This document shows, in pieces, positions 7,472 through 14,218 of a DNA stretch of 25,246 nt. The DNA comes from Damh-18 sp036275695. Its GTDB lineage: Bacteria; Patescibacteriota; Minisyncoccia; Phycocordibacterales; UBA918. Where the stretch lies: the NCBI GenBank assembly GCA_036275695.1, contig DASUDI010000006.1:1-25246 (forward strand), in the 5' to 3' direction. The first letter of the stretch is position 1, and each line of letters opens with the position of its first letter. The notes beneath the pieces are model-generated. The model was not told the origin of the DNA. It did no database searches and worked only from the letters and a program-made list of their open reading frames with translations. Made by a program: the position numbers and the translations under genes.

Positions 7472-8071
7472 CTATAGAGTACTAAGCGCGCTACCAAATT
7501 GAGACGTGACCAGTGCAAAACTTATTGACCCTAGTAAGATAATTGGACACAATTTACTATATGTAATATTTGTCATAGCTAATGCAATCATTAAAATATC
7601 GTTAGGGAGCGGAAGAAAACCAAGATACGCATACACAACTATGAGCATTTTCCACACAGGATATTTGCTTACTAATTTTTGTATTTTATATACCCACTTT
7701 TTCTTATCTTTTGGTATATGTTGTACACTCAAGCGAGCTAGAAAGAAAAAGATACTATCACTTACAAAAATACCCAATCCCCCAGATATTCCCAAAAGCC
7801 ATGGCGCAGATCCTCCCGCTGCAAAGGTAACGAGCGCAGAATATAGAACTGTACCTGTTACCGTTGACAACCCCCCAATCGCCGCGATACAAAAAGACAG
7901 TACGTATGTATTTTGTATCCCAATACGCTCTACTATGTCTTGTGGATTGTGAAAATAAAAAAAACCATTAAGCACTACCAAAAAAACTAATATAGTGATT
8001 AGGGTATAATGTTGTTTAATCCACTGCATACTCATTTCGTGCGCCTTATGTAAGTTGTCACACATCATCAA
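7472..8071 (-). CDS. Polytopic membrane protein, weakly VTT/DedA-like, 199 aa
   Basis: An integral membrane protein with about five hydrophobic segments: around 23-40, 56-75, 79-111, 143-165 and 170-190. The motif LGFLPLPNDILMIALAMTNI followed by TYSKL near residue 150 resembles the conserved Pro-rich re-entrant segment of VTT/SNARE-associated (DedA-like) proteins. The cytoplasmic loop KDKKKWVYKIQKLVSKYP is basic. The N-terminal half lacks the usual Glu-x-x-x-Pro-x-Pro motif, so family membership is tentative. Members are proposed lipid-carrier flippases or scramblases. Start is uncertain: ATG pairs at 8071/8068, or the Met at residue 13 that directly precedes MQWIKQ. The gene faces the divergent secreted-protein gene across a 151-bp gap that carries promoters for both. 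Confidence 0.6.
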   Translation of the reverse strand: MMMCDNLHKAHEMSMQWIKQHYTLITILVFLVVLNGFFYFHNPQDIVERIGIQNTYVLSFCIAAIGGLSTVTGTVLYSALVTFAAGGSAPWLLGISGGLGIFVSDSIFFFLARLSVQHIPKDKKKWVYKIQKLVSKYPVWKMLIVVYAYLGFLPLPNDILMIALAMTNITYSKLCPIILLGSISFALVTSQFGSALSTL

Positions 8072-8182
8072 AGAAGGTGTGTGTATGTAGCATATCTGAC
8101 ATTCAGTACCAACTAGGCACAGTGATACTTTTTTCTATACTAACATGAATTAGCGCATGATTTGTAAACCTGTGCTATATTA

Positions 8183-8211
8183 TTGAAATTACCACGTGGC
8201 GTAATTAATCT
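8183..8211 (+). promoter_or_regulatory. Promoter (TTGAAA-17-TAATCT) of the metzincin-like gene
   Basis: A -35 TTGAAA (8183-8188) and a -10 TAATCT (8206-8211) are separated by exactly 17 nt. The predicted start, near 8218-8220, would leave a leader of only a few nt before the ATG at 8223. An extended -10 (TGC-TATATT, 8173-8181) just upstream is an alternative. Confidence 0.45.
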
Positions 8212-8222
8212 CTATATATAGT

Positions 8223-9071
8223 ATGAAATCAAAGTTTATTGTTGCGGGATTTATACTTATACTTGTTGCAATTAGTGGAAGCGCATACGCAAATCATGCG
8301 TGGGGGAAATACCACTGGAATCTTTCAACCGCACAAACCGAAATAGCGCCACTCCAAATTGCTAAAAATATCACTCCTGAGTGGGATGCATCACTTACTA
8401 TTGCTGCTACAGATTGGAATCAGTCAGTATTAAAAAATACCGTAATCATCGGAACAAATAATCGAGCAACTTGCACTCCCACACCTGGACGAATTGAGGT
8501 GTGTAATCATACCTATGGAGAAAATAGCTGGCTTGGCATTGCGCAGGTGTGGGCATACCGTGGTAAGGAGGCGCATATTGCGCAGGCAACAACACTACTC
8601 AATGATACATACTTTTCACTCCCTCAATACAACACAACTGCGTGGCGTCAGATGGTAATGTGTCAGGAAGTTGGACACACCTTTGGTCTCGCGCACCAAG
8701 ATGAAAATTTCAATAATACAAATCTTGGAAGTTGTATGGATTATACGAGCGATCCTACAGGAACACTGGATACCAATGGCACATCAAACAATGAGCACCC
8801 TAATCCACATGATTTTGAAATGCTTAAAAGTATTTACGCCCACCTCAACGATGCATCAGGTAATGTAAAAGGTGGCGGTAAAGGTGGTAGTAGACAGACC
8901 CCCGTTTCTACAACAGAGATTGATCCTGCATCATGGGGTCAGGCGGTAGCACAAGACTCGCAGGGTAAAGACTCTCTCTTTGTACGTAATCTTGATAACG
9001 GCATGCAACTCATCACGCACGTACTTTGGGTGCCCGAGACACACACCACTGAGGATACGCATCAGCACTAG
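8223..9071 (+). CDS. Secreted matrixin/metzincin-like protein with QExxHxxGxxH motif, 282 aa
   Basis: A Sec signal peptide (about residues 1-23, ending SAYA) predicts export. The mature protein resembles the matrixin (M10A) catalytic fold: WDASLTIAATDWNQS early, then CQEVGHTFGLAHQD (147-160), and a likely Met-turn at SCMDYTSDP (170-178). The zinc motif reads QExxHxxGxxH: the first ligand His is Gln148 (codon CAG), while Glu149, His152 and His158 are kept. Cys84/Cys94 and Cys147/Cys171 could form disulfides, which suits an extracytoplasmic protein. A Gly/Lys-rich linker (217-223) leads to a C-terminal segment of about 60 residues with a His-rich end (THTTEDTHQH). Whether it is an active protease, uses a different ligand set, or is a binding protein cannot be settled here. 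It is followed 4 nt later by a DUF1905 gene. Confidence 0.85.
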   Translation: MKSKFIVAGFILILVAISGSAYANHAWGKYHWNLSTAQTEIAPLQIAKNITPEWDASLTIAATDWNQSVLKNTVIIGTNNRATCTPTPGRIEVCNHTYGENSWLGIAQVWAYRGKEAHIAQATTLLNDTYFSLPQYNTTAWRQMVMCQEVGHTFGLAHQDENFNNTNLGSCMDYTSDPTGTLDTNGTSNNEHPNPHDFEMLKSIYAHLNDASGNVKGGGKGGSRQTPVSTTEIDPASWGQAVAQDSQGKDSLFVRNLDNGMQLITHVLWVPETHTTEDTHQH

Positions 9072-9075
9072 GCAC

Positions 9076-9423
9076 ATGTCCGTGAACACACCTCACACAC
9101 GCGACAAGACCAAGATTTCTTTTACCATTACCTCGAATGTATGGCTGTACCCAGCGCAACATGGTGCGTGGCACTTCGTTTCAATCCCAAAAAACACAAG
9201 TACACATATTAAGGAGTTCACAAAAACTCTGCCGCGACGTGGCTGGGGTTCTGTGAGGGTGCATGTCACGACAGGAAACACCATGTGGAATACCTCGATT
9301 TTTCCTGATGGAAAAACAGGTACGTATATACTCCCCCTTAACGCACGCGTACGCGCGAAGGAAGGTATTGCCGAGGGTGACGCAATTACCTTTACGATTG
9401 CGCTCGTGAAGAACGCTTCATAA
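9076..9423 (+). CDS. DUF1905 domain protein, 115 aa
   Basis: A small single-domain protein matching the DUF1905 pattern. It has a hydrophobic strand (ISFTITSNVWLYP), GAWHFVSIPK (31-40), a Gly-Trp-Gly-Ser-Val-Arg-Val strand near 59, then TTGNTMWNTSIFPDGKTGTY, ILPLNARVRAKEGIAEGD (about 85-102), and a last strand ITFTIAL. The family is a small beta-barrel with no assigned biochemical role; many members are predicted cytoplasmic. The ATG at 9076 is 4 nt after the previous stop, and upstream in-frame sequence belongs to the preceding gene, so this start is preferred. The 3' end overlaps the convergent VTT gene by 32 nt. Its link to the exported metzincin-like protein is positional only. Confidence 0.85.
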   Translation: MSVNTPHTRDKTKISFTITSNVWLYPAQHGAWHFVSIPKNTSTHIKEFTKTLPRRGWGSVRVHVTTGNTMWNTSIFPDGKTGTYILPLNARVRAKEGIAEGDAITFTIALVKNAS

Positions 9424-10030
9424 GGCGACGCGCCATAAACCCAACAATAAAGAGTACTACTGCAATTTCAACATAAGTTTCAATGTGCCCGAACGATATG
9501 ATAAGTGTTTGCAGTATGTGCGCGCCATAATATCCAGCATAAATATAAAAACCATCACGAATAATAGTGCCTAAAAAGGTAGAGACTATAAAAAGTGGCA
9601 CTGATACTTTGAGTATACCTGAACCAGCAGACACAACGACACTCGGCATAATTGGGAGTGCTCTGAGAAAAGTAAGAAGTGCGTAGTCCTTTGTTCCCTT
9701 CCCTAATTTACTACCTAGTTTTGCGACATCTTCTTCTGAAACATTGAAAAATCTACCTAAGGTATTCATGAGAAAATACTCTGCCCTTAATGCAATAGTG
9801 TAGACCACCACCGCGCCAATAACTTTCCCAAACGCGCCCATAAGTATGAGGGCGAGCAACCCAAATACAGAATATCCTTGCATCTGCGCGAACGAACCCG
9901 TTACCACCATGACCGTGGGTGACGGTATGGGTGCAATAATTTCTTCGACAAATGACGCAACGAATGCAAAAACTTCAAGCGGTAACGTGTGCGCATAGGC
10001 GAGCAACATTTCTTCAAGCGTGGTGAACAT
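9392..10030 (-). CDS. VTT/DedA-family membrane protein, 212 aa
   Basis: A polytopic inner-membrane protein of the VTT/SNARE-associated (DedA) family, members of which are implicated in recycling polyprenyl-phosphate and phospholipids across the membrane. The N-terminal motif SFVEEIIAPIPSPTVMVVTG (26-45) corresponds to the family's Glu-x-x-x-Pro-x-Pro re-entrant segment. The central loop FLRALPIMPSVVVSAGSGIL (122-141) matches the Phe-x-Arg-x-x-Pro signature. Two more helices follow at about 144-170 and 183-202, and the C-terminus is basic. Length is typical. It starts 8 nt after the mltG stop with no Shine-Dalgarno, so it probably belongs to the mltG transcript. Co-transcription with a peptidoglycan enzyme fits a role in cell-wall lipid carriers, but that is inference. 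Confidence 0.88.
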   Translation of the reverse strand: MFTTLEEMLLAYAHTLPLEVFAFVASFVEEIIAPIPSPTVMVVTGSFAQMQGYSVFGLLALILMGAFGKVIGAVVVYTIALRAEYFLMNTLGRFFNVSEEDVAKLGSKLGKGTKDYALLTFLRALPIMPSVVVSAGSGILKVSVPLFIVSTFLGTIIRDGFYIYAGYYGAHILQTLIISFGHIETYVEIAVVLFIVGFMARRLMKRSSRAQS

Positions 10031-10038
10031 ACAACAAA

Positions 10039-11094
10039 TTATTTACCTCGACCGTATACCTTTTTAAGAAGGGCAACATGTTCATCGTATGTCTCCGTAC
10101 AGTAAAATTTTCCCCGTTTATCATGAAAGTAAAACATACAATCTGTCTTAATGGGATTGAGTGCCGCAAGTACTGAGACCGCTGAAGGATTTGCAATGGG
10201 ACTTGGAGGCAAACCCTCATGTGCATACGTATTAAATGGTGACGTAATATACTTATCGTCAGGCACGACTTTTGGCCACCATGTTTTTTGAGAACTACTG
10301 CCGCGCGCGTATTGGAGTGACGCGTCCAACTGAAGGCGCATACCGGCAAAAAGTCTATTCCAAATGACACCTGCTATGTGCCGCATATCATTAAAATCAT
10401 ACGCCTCACGCTCGAGAAGCGACGCGATGATGAGCGCGTCTTCGAGTGCGACGTTCGCAGTCACCTCATCACCATACCGTCCTAGTATCTCTTGACTAAA
10501 CCGTTCATGCACAAGCGCGGCCATTTCTTCCGGAGAAATATCTTTACTCACCGTATAGCGACCCGGATAAAACTTTCCCTCGCCGAGTTCAGGTGACGAT
10601 GAGGCGACTTGGGATAGAAATATTACTTTTTCCTCTGGTGACCAGCCTAATATCTTTCCAAAATTTCGAGCAACTTCCTCTTTCCGCTCTCCTGACTGAA
10701 TTACCACCATACGTGTCGATAATGACGCAAAATTTTGATATATCGAGGAAAGCGCTAGCTTTCCCGTAAGTTTATCAAACCAACCATAGGGAATATACGC
10801 AGAATTTGCAGATGCAACATGATTACTCAGAAATCCCTCAGTCGTGGGATTTAGATAAATTTCCTTAGTGTATGCGTTGACGCTTACGGGAAACTGATTT
10901 TCCAATGGCACGCGATCAATTTCAGAATACAGACTTTGCTGCTGGTACCCCTGCTTTTTACTAACCCAGACAAATAGCGAGAAACTTGCGGAAAGCAAGA
11001 CGATAAGCATGAGAAAACCGACACCGAATGGTACCATAGTCTGTAACAAGGACTTTTTTTTATTGTTCATCAAAGTGGTTTTACTACGCTTCAT
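10039..11094 (-). CDS. mltG: Endolytic murein transglycosylase MltG (YceG-like), 351 aa
   Basis: Cleaves nascent glycan strands in peptidoglycan and acts at the outer face of the cytoplasmic membrane. One N-terminal helix (VPFGVGFLMLIVLLSASFSL) anchors it. The extracellular part has the YceG signature: a LysM-like segment with VVIQSGERKEEVARNFGKIL; FYPGRYTVS; the catalytic ALIIASLLEREA, whose Glu matches the family acid; VIWNRLFAGMRLQLDASLQYA; SPFNTYAHEGLPPSPIANPS; and the C-terminal FYFHDKRGKFYCTETYDEHV. Start: TATACT lies 9 nt upstream of the ATG at 11094. A further ATG at 11145 would add 17 residues but overlaps the phosphatase gene by 25 nt and lies upstream of that box, so I prefer 11094. 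The gene may also be read from the dnaX promoter. The VTT gene follows 8 nt later. Confidence 0.92.
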   Translation of the reverse strand: MKRSKTTLMNNKKKSLLQTMVPFGVGFLMLIVLLSASFSLFVWVSKKQGYQQQSLYSEIDRVPLENQFPVSVNAYTKEIYLNPTTEGFLSNHVASANSAYIPYGWFDKLTGKLALSSIYQNFASLSTRMVVIQSGERKEEVARNFGKILGWSPEEKVIFLSQVASSSPELGEGKFYPGRYTVSKDISPEEMAALVHERFSQEILGRYGDEVTANVALEDALIIASLLEREAYDFNDMRHIAGVIWNRLFAGMRLQLDASLQYARGSSSQKTWWPKVVPDDKYITSPFNTYAHEGLPPSPIANPSAVSVLAALNPIKTDCMFYFHDKRGKFYCTETYDEHVALLKKVYGRGK

Positions 11095-11103
11095 GACATT
11101 TCT

Positions 11104-11109
11104 AGTATA
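11104..11109 (-). promoter_or_regulatory. -10 box (TATACT) before mltG
   Basis: On the minus strand TATACT (11109 to 11104) ends 9 nt before the ATG at 11094. It lies just past the end of the phosphatase gene and suggests an internal promoter giving mltG a nearly leaderless mRNA. Confidence 0.5.
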
Positions 11110-11120
11110 CTTGCTTTTTA

Positions 11121-11750
11121 TCACTTGTCTTGCACGATTCGCCAATTACATAAACCTTTTGCTCCATTACCAACATACTCTAGGTGTACTACTTCGCCAT
11201 TTTTTAATTTTCCAATACGAAGAAATGTCCCGAGCATATCAGTAATACGCAGCATGGTGTTGCGGCACATGTATGCCACCATTACGTTAATGAATACGCT
11301 ATGTGACACAACCACCACTGATTGGCGCGTTCCTCGGAGTGATTCAAGATACGCAAGCGCGCGCTGTGCTCTATCAGCAATCATGACGGCATTTTCAGCA
11401 TCTTCATATCTCCACGACGGATTATTTCTCCGCATACATGAAAAAAATACAAAAGTAAGTGTCTTGAAAGAAAAAATCGACTTCTGATAGAACGATGACG
11501 GTCGAACGATTTCATAAAATAGGCCGTTGGTTACAGGTTCGAGCCCGACGTGCTGTCCGATAATGCGGGCACTTTCAAGCGCGCGGGTATATTCACTCGA
11601 TATCAATAGATCAGGATTAACTACACGAAGCATTGATGCGGTAGTGCGCACTCCATCAACGCCTCGTGGGGAAAGCGGAGTGTTGGGTGATTGGTGTACA
11701 TGCCTCCTATTTTCTTCGGTTTCGCCGTGGCGAACAAAATACACATGCAT
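11121..11750 (-). CDS. Histidine phosphatase (PGAM/SixA-like), 209 aa
   Basis: A branch-1 histidine phosphatase. The N-terminal strand and catalytic loop MHVYFVRHGETEENR has Arg7-His8-Gly9 with the nucleophilic His. LSPRGVDGVRTTASML and SSEYTRALESARII (about 52-65) follow, the latter with the conserved Arg that contacts phosphate. VVVVSHSVFINVMVAYM near residue 148 supplies the second catalytic His. A segment around 84-112 (SFYQKSIFSFKTLTF) is hydrophobic and Phe-rich, longer than in minimal family members. The substrate is not predictable; relatives act on phosphoglycerate, phosphoproteins or small phosphoesters. The ATG is 2 nt after the dnaX stop without a Shine-Dalgarno, suggesting coupled translation in a dnaX, phosphatase, mltG, VTT run. 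It ends in TGA, one of the few TGA stops in the window. Confidence 0.9.
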   Translation of the reverse strand: MHVYFVRHGETEENRRHVHQSPNTPLSPRGVDGVRTTASMLRVVNPDLLISSEYTRALESARIIGQHVGLEPVTNGLFYEIVRPSSFYQKSIFSFKTLTFVFFSCMRRNNPSWRYEDAENAVMIADRAQRALAYLESLRGTRQSVVVVSHSVFINVMVAYMCRNTMLRITDMLGTFLRIGKLKNGEVVHLEYVGNGAKGLCNWRIVQDK

Positions 11751-11752
11751 AG

Positions 11753-12790
11753 TTATGCTTGACTATGTTCAATGAGCAAAAGTTCAAGTGGTAACGTTGC
11801 TACATAACTCTTTCCGATATATGCTCCATACATAAGTGCTTTTGCGAGGAGTGTTGAGTGTACCTGCGCGCCACGATCCTGCGCAATGGCGCGTATAAAA
11901 GAAACCTCTTCATCACTAAATGACGCAAGTATGGTGTCCGCGCCATTTTGATTAAAACGAACAAACATAATCGCACGTAGACGTTCAAGGAGAAGTGCGT
12001 AGAATAATTTAATATCACTATTGCTTTCCTGTACTTGCATGAGCACATCAAGACCCTGTGCGACATCCTTTTTTGCAAGTGCTTCAACCATCTTTAAGAG
12101 GAGTGATTGTCTGGGTGCGCCCACAATATCGGCAACCTCATCCGCGGTGAGCACTGTGTCAGTGGACGACATCATGACTTTTTGTGTTATGCCAAGGGCA
12201 TCTCGGTATGACCCACCCGCGGCAAGTGCTATGACATCTGCAACATGTTCATCGAGTACATACTTTTCATCTTGGGCAACACGCAACACCATTTCCCTTA
12301 ATTGAGCCCGCGTAGGAGCGTGAAACTCAAACACCTGACAGCGAGACGTGATCGTATCAAGCAACTTATCACGCTCTGTGGTGGCAAGAATAAAAATTAC
12401 ATGTGACGGTGGCTCTTCAAGTGTTTTGAGCAGTGCATTAAATGCTTCCTTGGTGAGCATGTGTACTTCGTCAATAATATATACCTTATAGGGTGATTCA
12501 TACGGGAGTGTGTGTACTGACTCTCGAAGCGCTCGAATATCATCAATGCCACGATTTGAAGCGGCATCTATCTCGTAGATATCAACCTCCGTAGCGCCTA
12601 TTGCTCGTGCAAAAATACGCGCAACGGTCGTCTTGCCGGTACCGCGCGAGCCGGTAAAGAGTAGCGCGTGGGGTACCGCATTCTTCGCAATAGCACCCTC
12701 TAATACACGAACAATATGGTCCTGGTTTCTTACCTCAGAAAATGTCTGAGGACGGTATTTTCGATACAATGCAAAGGATGTTTCTGTCAT
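11753..12790 (-). CDS. dnaX: DNA polymerase III gamma/tau subunit, short form, 345 aa
   Basis: The AAA+ motor of the clamp loader, which loads the sliding clamp at primed sites. Opening LYRKYRPQTFSEVRNQDHIV is diagnostic. Walker A is GSRGTGKT (47-54), Walker B IIDEVHML (105-112), sensor 1 ATTERDKL, and the arginine-finger Ser-Arg-Cys is at 149-151. After Walker A most bacterial DnaX proteins have a Cys4 zinc module of about 25 residues. Here ARIFARAIGATEVD joins IYEIDAASNRGIDDIR directly, without any of those cysteines. The C-terminal collar domain is present (about 230-345), but there is no tau-specific extension, so only a gamma-length product is expected. The ATG is 7 nt after an extended -10, with no Shine-Dalgarno. 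It begins a run with the phosphatase and probably mltG. Confidence 0.95.
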   Translation of the reverse strand: MTETSFALYRKYRPQTFSEVRNQDHIVRVLEGAIAKNAVPHALLFTGSRGTGKTTVARIFARAIGATEVDIYEIDAASNRGIDDIRALRESVHTLPYESPYKVYIIDEVHMLTKEAFNALLKTLEEPPSHVIFILATTERDKLLDTITSRCQVFEFHAPTRAQLREMVLRVAQDEKYVLDEHVADVIALAAGGSYRDALGITQKVMMSSTDTVLTADEVADIVGAPRQSLLLKMVEALAKKDVAQGLDVLMQVQESNSDIKLFYALLLERLRAIMFVRFNQNGADTILASFSDEEVSFIRAIAQDRGAQVHSTLLAKALMYGAYIGKSYVATLPLELLLIEHSQA

Positions 12791-12797
12791 GAAAAAT

Positions 12798-12803
12798 AGT
12801 ATA
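12798..12803 (-). promoter_or_regulatory. Extended -10 (TGT-TATACT) of dnaX
   Basis: On the minus strand TGT then TATACT (12803 to 12798), 7 nt before the dnaX ATG. It lies in the 18-nt gap after the carboxypeptidase stop, so initiation would be on or next to the start codon. Confidence 0.6.
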
Positions 12804-12808
12804 ACAGA

Positions 12809-13636
12809 TTAACGAGCATCATAATAATCAAGCAGTACATCTATATCCTCTGAAATGTTCTCGCTTCCCAGAAGGGCGACACCGACACTCGTGCCATCTG
12901 ATCGTAAAAATGCACCAACAAACGTGTAGCGCGCTTCATCAAGAAAACCTTGTTTTCCACCAATGAATCCCTCTGTGTGGATTGCGGGGTCGTTATTTAC
13001 ATACCCATCGTGCGCCCCGATGTACATGGGTAATTGTGTTATGTCGAGAATGTGGCGATTGTTCTTATATATATAGCTAAACCACCGCGCCATATCTGTC
13101 ACAGTAGAGACGTTTTTCGAATCAAGACCACTTGCATCAACGATACGCGTATCCATAAGATGAGCATCGTGGATAATATTTTTCACGTGTGTATCAAAAT
13201 CAGCACCAACTCCCTCACGTATTGCCACTGCCGCATCGTTAGATGATTCAATAAGTAATGGGAATACAAGTTCTCGAATACTCATCGTAACTCCGCTATG
13301 CAACTTACCTGCACCCCCCTCCGTTGCGACCATCTCTGGCGTAATCAATACTGAATGCTCTTCCATACCCGCTTCAAATGCAACAAACGCGGTGAATAAT
13401 TTTGTAATTGATGCGATTGGCTTTTTTGTCACAATGTTATCGCCCACAAGTACCTCACCATTCGCTACATCAAAAAGTGCCCATGCTGAAGCACTCACCT
13501 CATCAACCATGGGATCTAACTGTGCGGGTGCGGGAACAGGTTCCTGCTCACCTAACGAGTAGGCACGTGGTTGATCGTGCACAATAAAAAAAGTACCTAA
13601 AAATAGTATCGTCACAACTGCCACAATTATACGCAT
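12809..13636 (-). CDS. D-alanyl-D-alanine carboxypeptidase (S11 family) with KQG motif, 275 aa
   Basis: A penicillin-binding-protein-type serine peptidase that trims pentapeptide stems in the cell wall and is exported or anchored by its N-terminal helix (about 2-19). The mature domain has ASAWALFDVANGEVL, the catalytic SITK at 76-79 (Ser76, Lys79), and SSN at 131-133. The third motif, normally Lys-Thr-Gly, reads GGKQGFLDEARYT (226-238), so it is Lys228-Gln-Gly230. The length covers only the catalytic domain; the C-terminal beta domain of PBP5 is absent. Start: ATG at 13636 is 9 nt after an extended -10 TGG-TATCAT. Longer in-frame starts reach 13702 but would run through a strong hairpin (13694-13722) that I read as the upstream gene's terminator. 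The usual class C/beta-lactamase alternative is less likely given the DEARYT context. Confidence 0.88.
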   Translation of the reverse strand: MRIIVAVVTILFLGTFFIVHDQPRAYSLGEQEPVPAPAQLDPMVDEVSASAWALFDVANGEVLVGDNIVTKKPIASITKLFTAFVAFEAGMEEHSVLITPEMVATEGGAGKLHSGVTMSIRELVFPLLIESSNDAAVAIREGVGADFDTHVKNIIHDAHLMDTRIVDASGLDSKNVSTVTDMARWFSYIYKNNRHILDITQLPMYIGAHDGYVNNDPAIHTEGFIGGKQGFLDEARYTFVGAFLRSDGTSVGVALLGSENISEDIDVLLDYYDAR

Positions 13637-13645
13637 GCTTTTCAA

Positions 13646-13651
13646 ATGATA
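13646..13651 (-). promoter_or_regulatory. Extended -10 (TGG-TATCAT) of the carboxypeptidase gene
   Basis: On the minus strand TATCAT (13651 to 13646) is preceded by TGG and ends 9 nt before the ATG at 13636. It selects this ATG over in-frame upstream ATGs. Confidence 0.5.
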
Positions 13652-13693
13652 CCATATCATGGTACACATATCTGACTTGCGATGGTTATCCAT

Positions 13694-13722
13694 AAAACAC
13701 ATATCCCTTGGATATGTGTTTT
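13694..13722 (-). terminator. Perfect 13-bp hairpin terminator
   Basis: AAAACACATATCC (13694-13706) and GGATATGTGTTTT (13710-13722) are exact reverse complements with a 3-nt loop. It lies 29 nt beyond the stop at 13751 and before the carboxypeptidase promoter. The closing A:T pairs provide a short U-run on either strand, so it could work in both directions. Confidence 0.7.
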
Positions 13723-13750
13723 ACTTCAACAGAGTATACCTAAAGAGTGC

Positions 13751-14215
13751 TTATTTCTTTGAAGTGGTTTTCTGTGCAACTTTTTTACTTGGCGTTTTTG
13801 CAGGAGCTTTCTTGACTGACTTCTTAGCAATCGGCGCTCCTACGAGTTTACGAACGGCTGTGTTTTTTTGCAAATCCTTCCAGTGCGTTGCCATTTCTTT
13901 TTTAAAATCTTCAACTTCACCCTTCGTTGCGCTTTTTACCGTACCGTACGCACTTGACGCAGTTTCAACTAACTTTTTAAATTCTTCTTCAGAAATATTT
14001 TGGGCATTTTCAAGAGCTTCAAGCACTTCCCCTTTTGCTTTGAGTGCCCAACCTTTAACTTTTTTCCTATTTTGAGCAGCCTTTTTACTGCCATACAAGA
14101 AGTACGCTCCCGCTACTGTTGCCGCAGCAGCCGTAAGTCCAAAGCCAACCTTTGCCACATTGCCCACCTCTCCTTTCTTTATTTCTACTTTTTTAACGTT
14201 TTTCTTTGTGGTCAT
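13751..14215 (-). CDS. Small membrane protein, YtxH-like, with Lys/Ala-rich H1-like tail, 154 aa
   Basis: A basic N-terminus (MTTKKNVKKVEIKK), one Ala/Gly-rich transmembrane helix (about 22-42, GFGLTAAAATVAGAYFLYG), then an amphipathic helical region (about 43-120) with many Lys and Glu residues and likely coiled-coil character. This layout resembles YtxH-type envelope or stress proteins. The last 25 residues (AKKSVKKAPAKTPSKKVAQK, then TTSKK) form a Lys-Ala-Pro-Ser-Thr repeat like the tail of histone H1 or bacterial Hc1-type proteins; such tails bind nucleic acid. The pairing of a membrane helix with a nucleic-acid-binding-like tail suggests DNA or RNA contact at the membrane, but this is inference. 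The ATG lies 3 nt after the stop of the preceding gene, so the two form an operon, closed by the 13694-13722 hairpin. Confidence 0.75.
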   Translation of the reverse strand: MTTKKNVKKVEIKKGEVGNVAKVGFGLTAAAATVAGAYFLYGSKKAAQNRKKVKGWALKAKGEVLEALENAQNISEEEFKKLVETASSAYGTVKSATKGEVEDFKKEMATHWKDLQKNTAVRKLVGAPIAKKSVKKAPAKTPSKKVAQKTTSKK

Positions 14216-14218
14216 ATA

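Noticed and set aside
7311..7502. Possible 63-aa plus-strand gene in the marR upstream region
   Set aside because: It begins with GTG inside the marR promoter region, overlaps the 3' end of the convergent membrane-protein gene, covers the probable terminator, and has no recognisable domain.
13637..13702. Longer N-terminus of the carboxypeptidase starting at 13702
   Set aside because: It would begin inside a perfect 13-bp hairpin that I read as a terminator and upstream of the extended -10; the start at 13636 gives a clean signal anchor.
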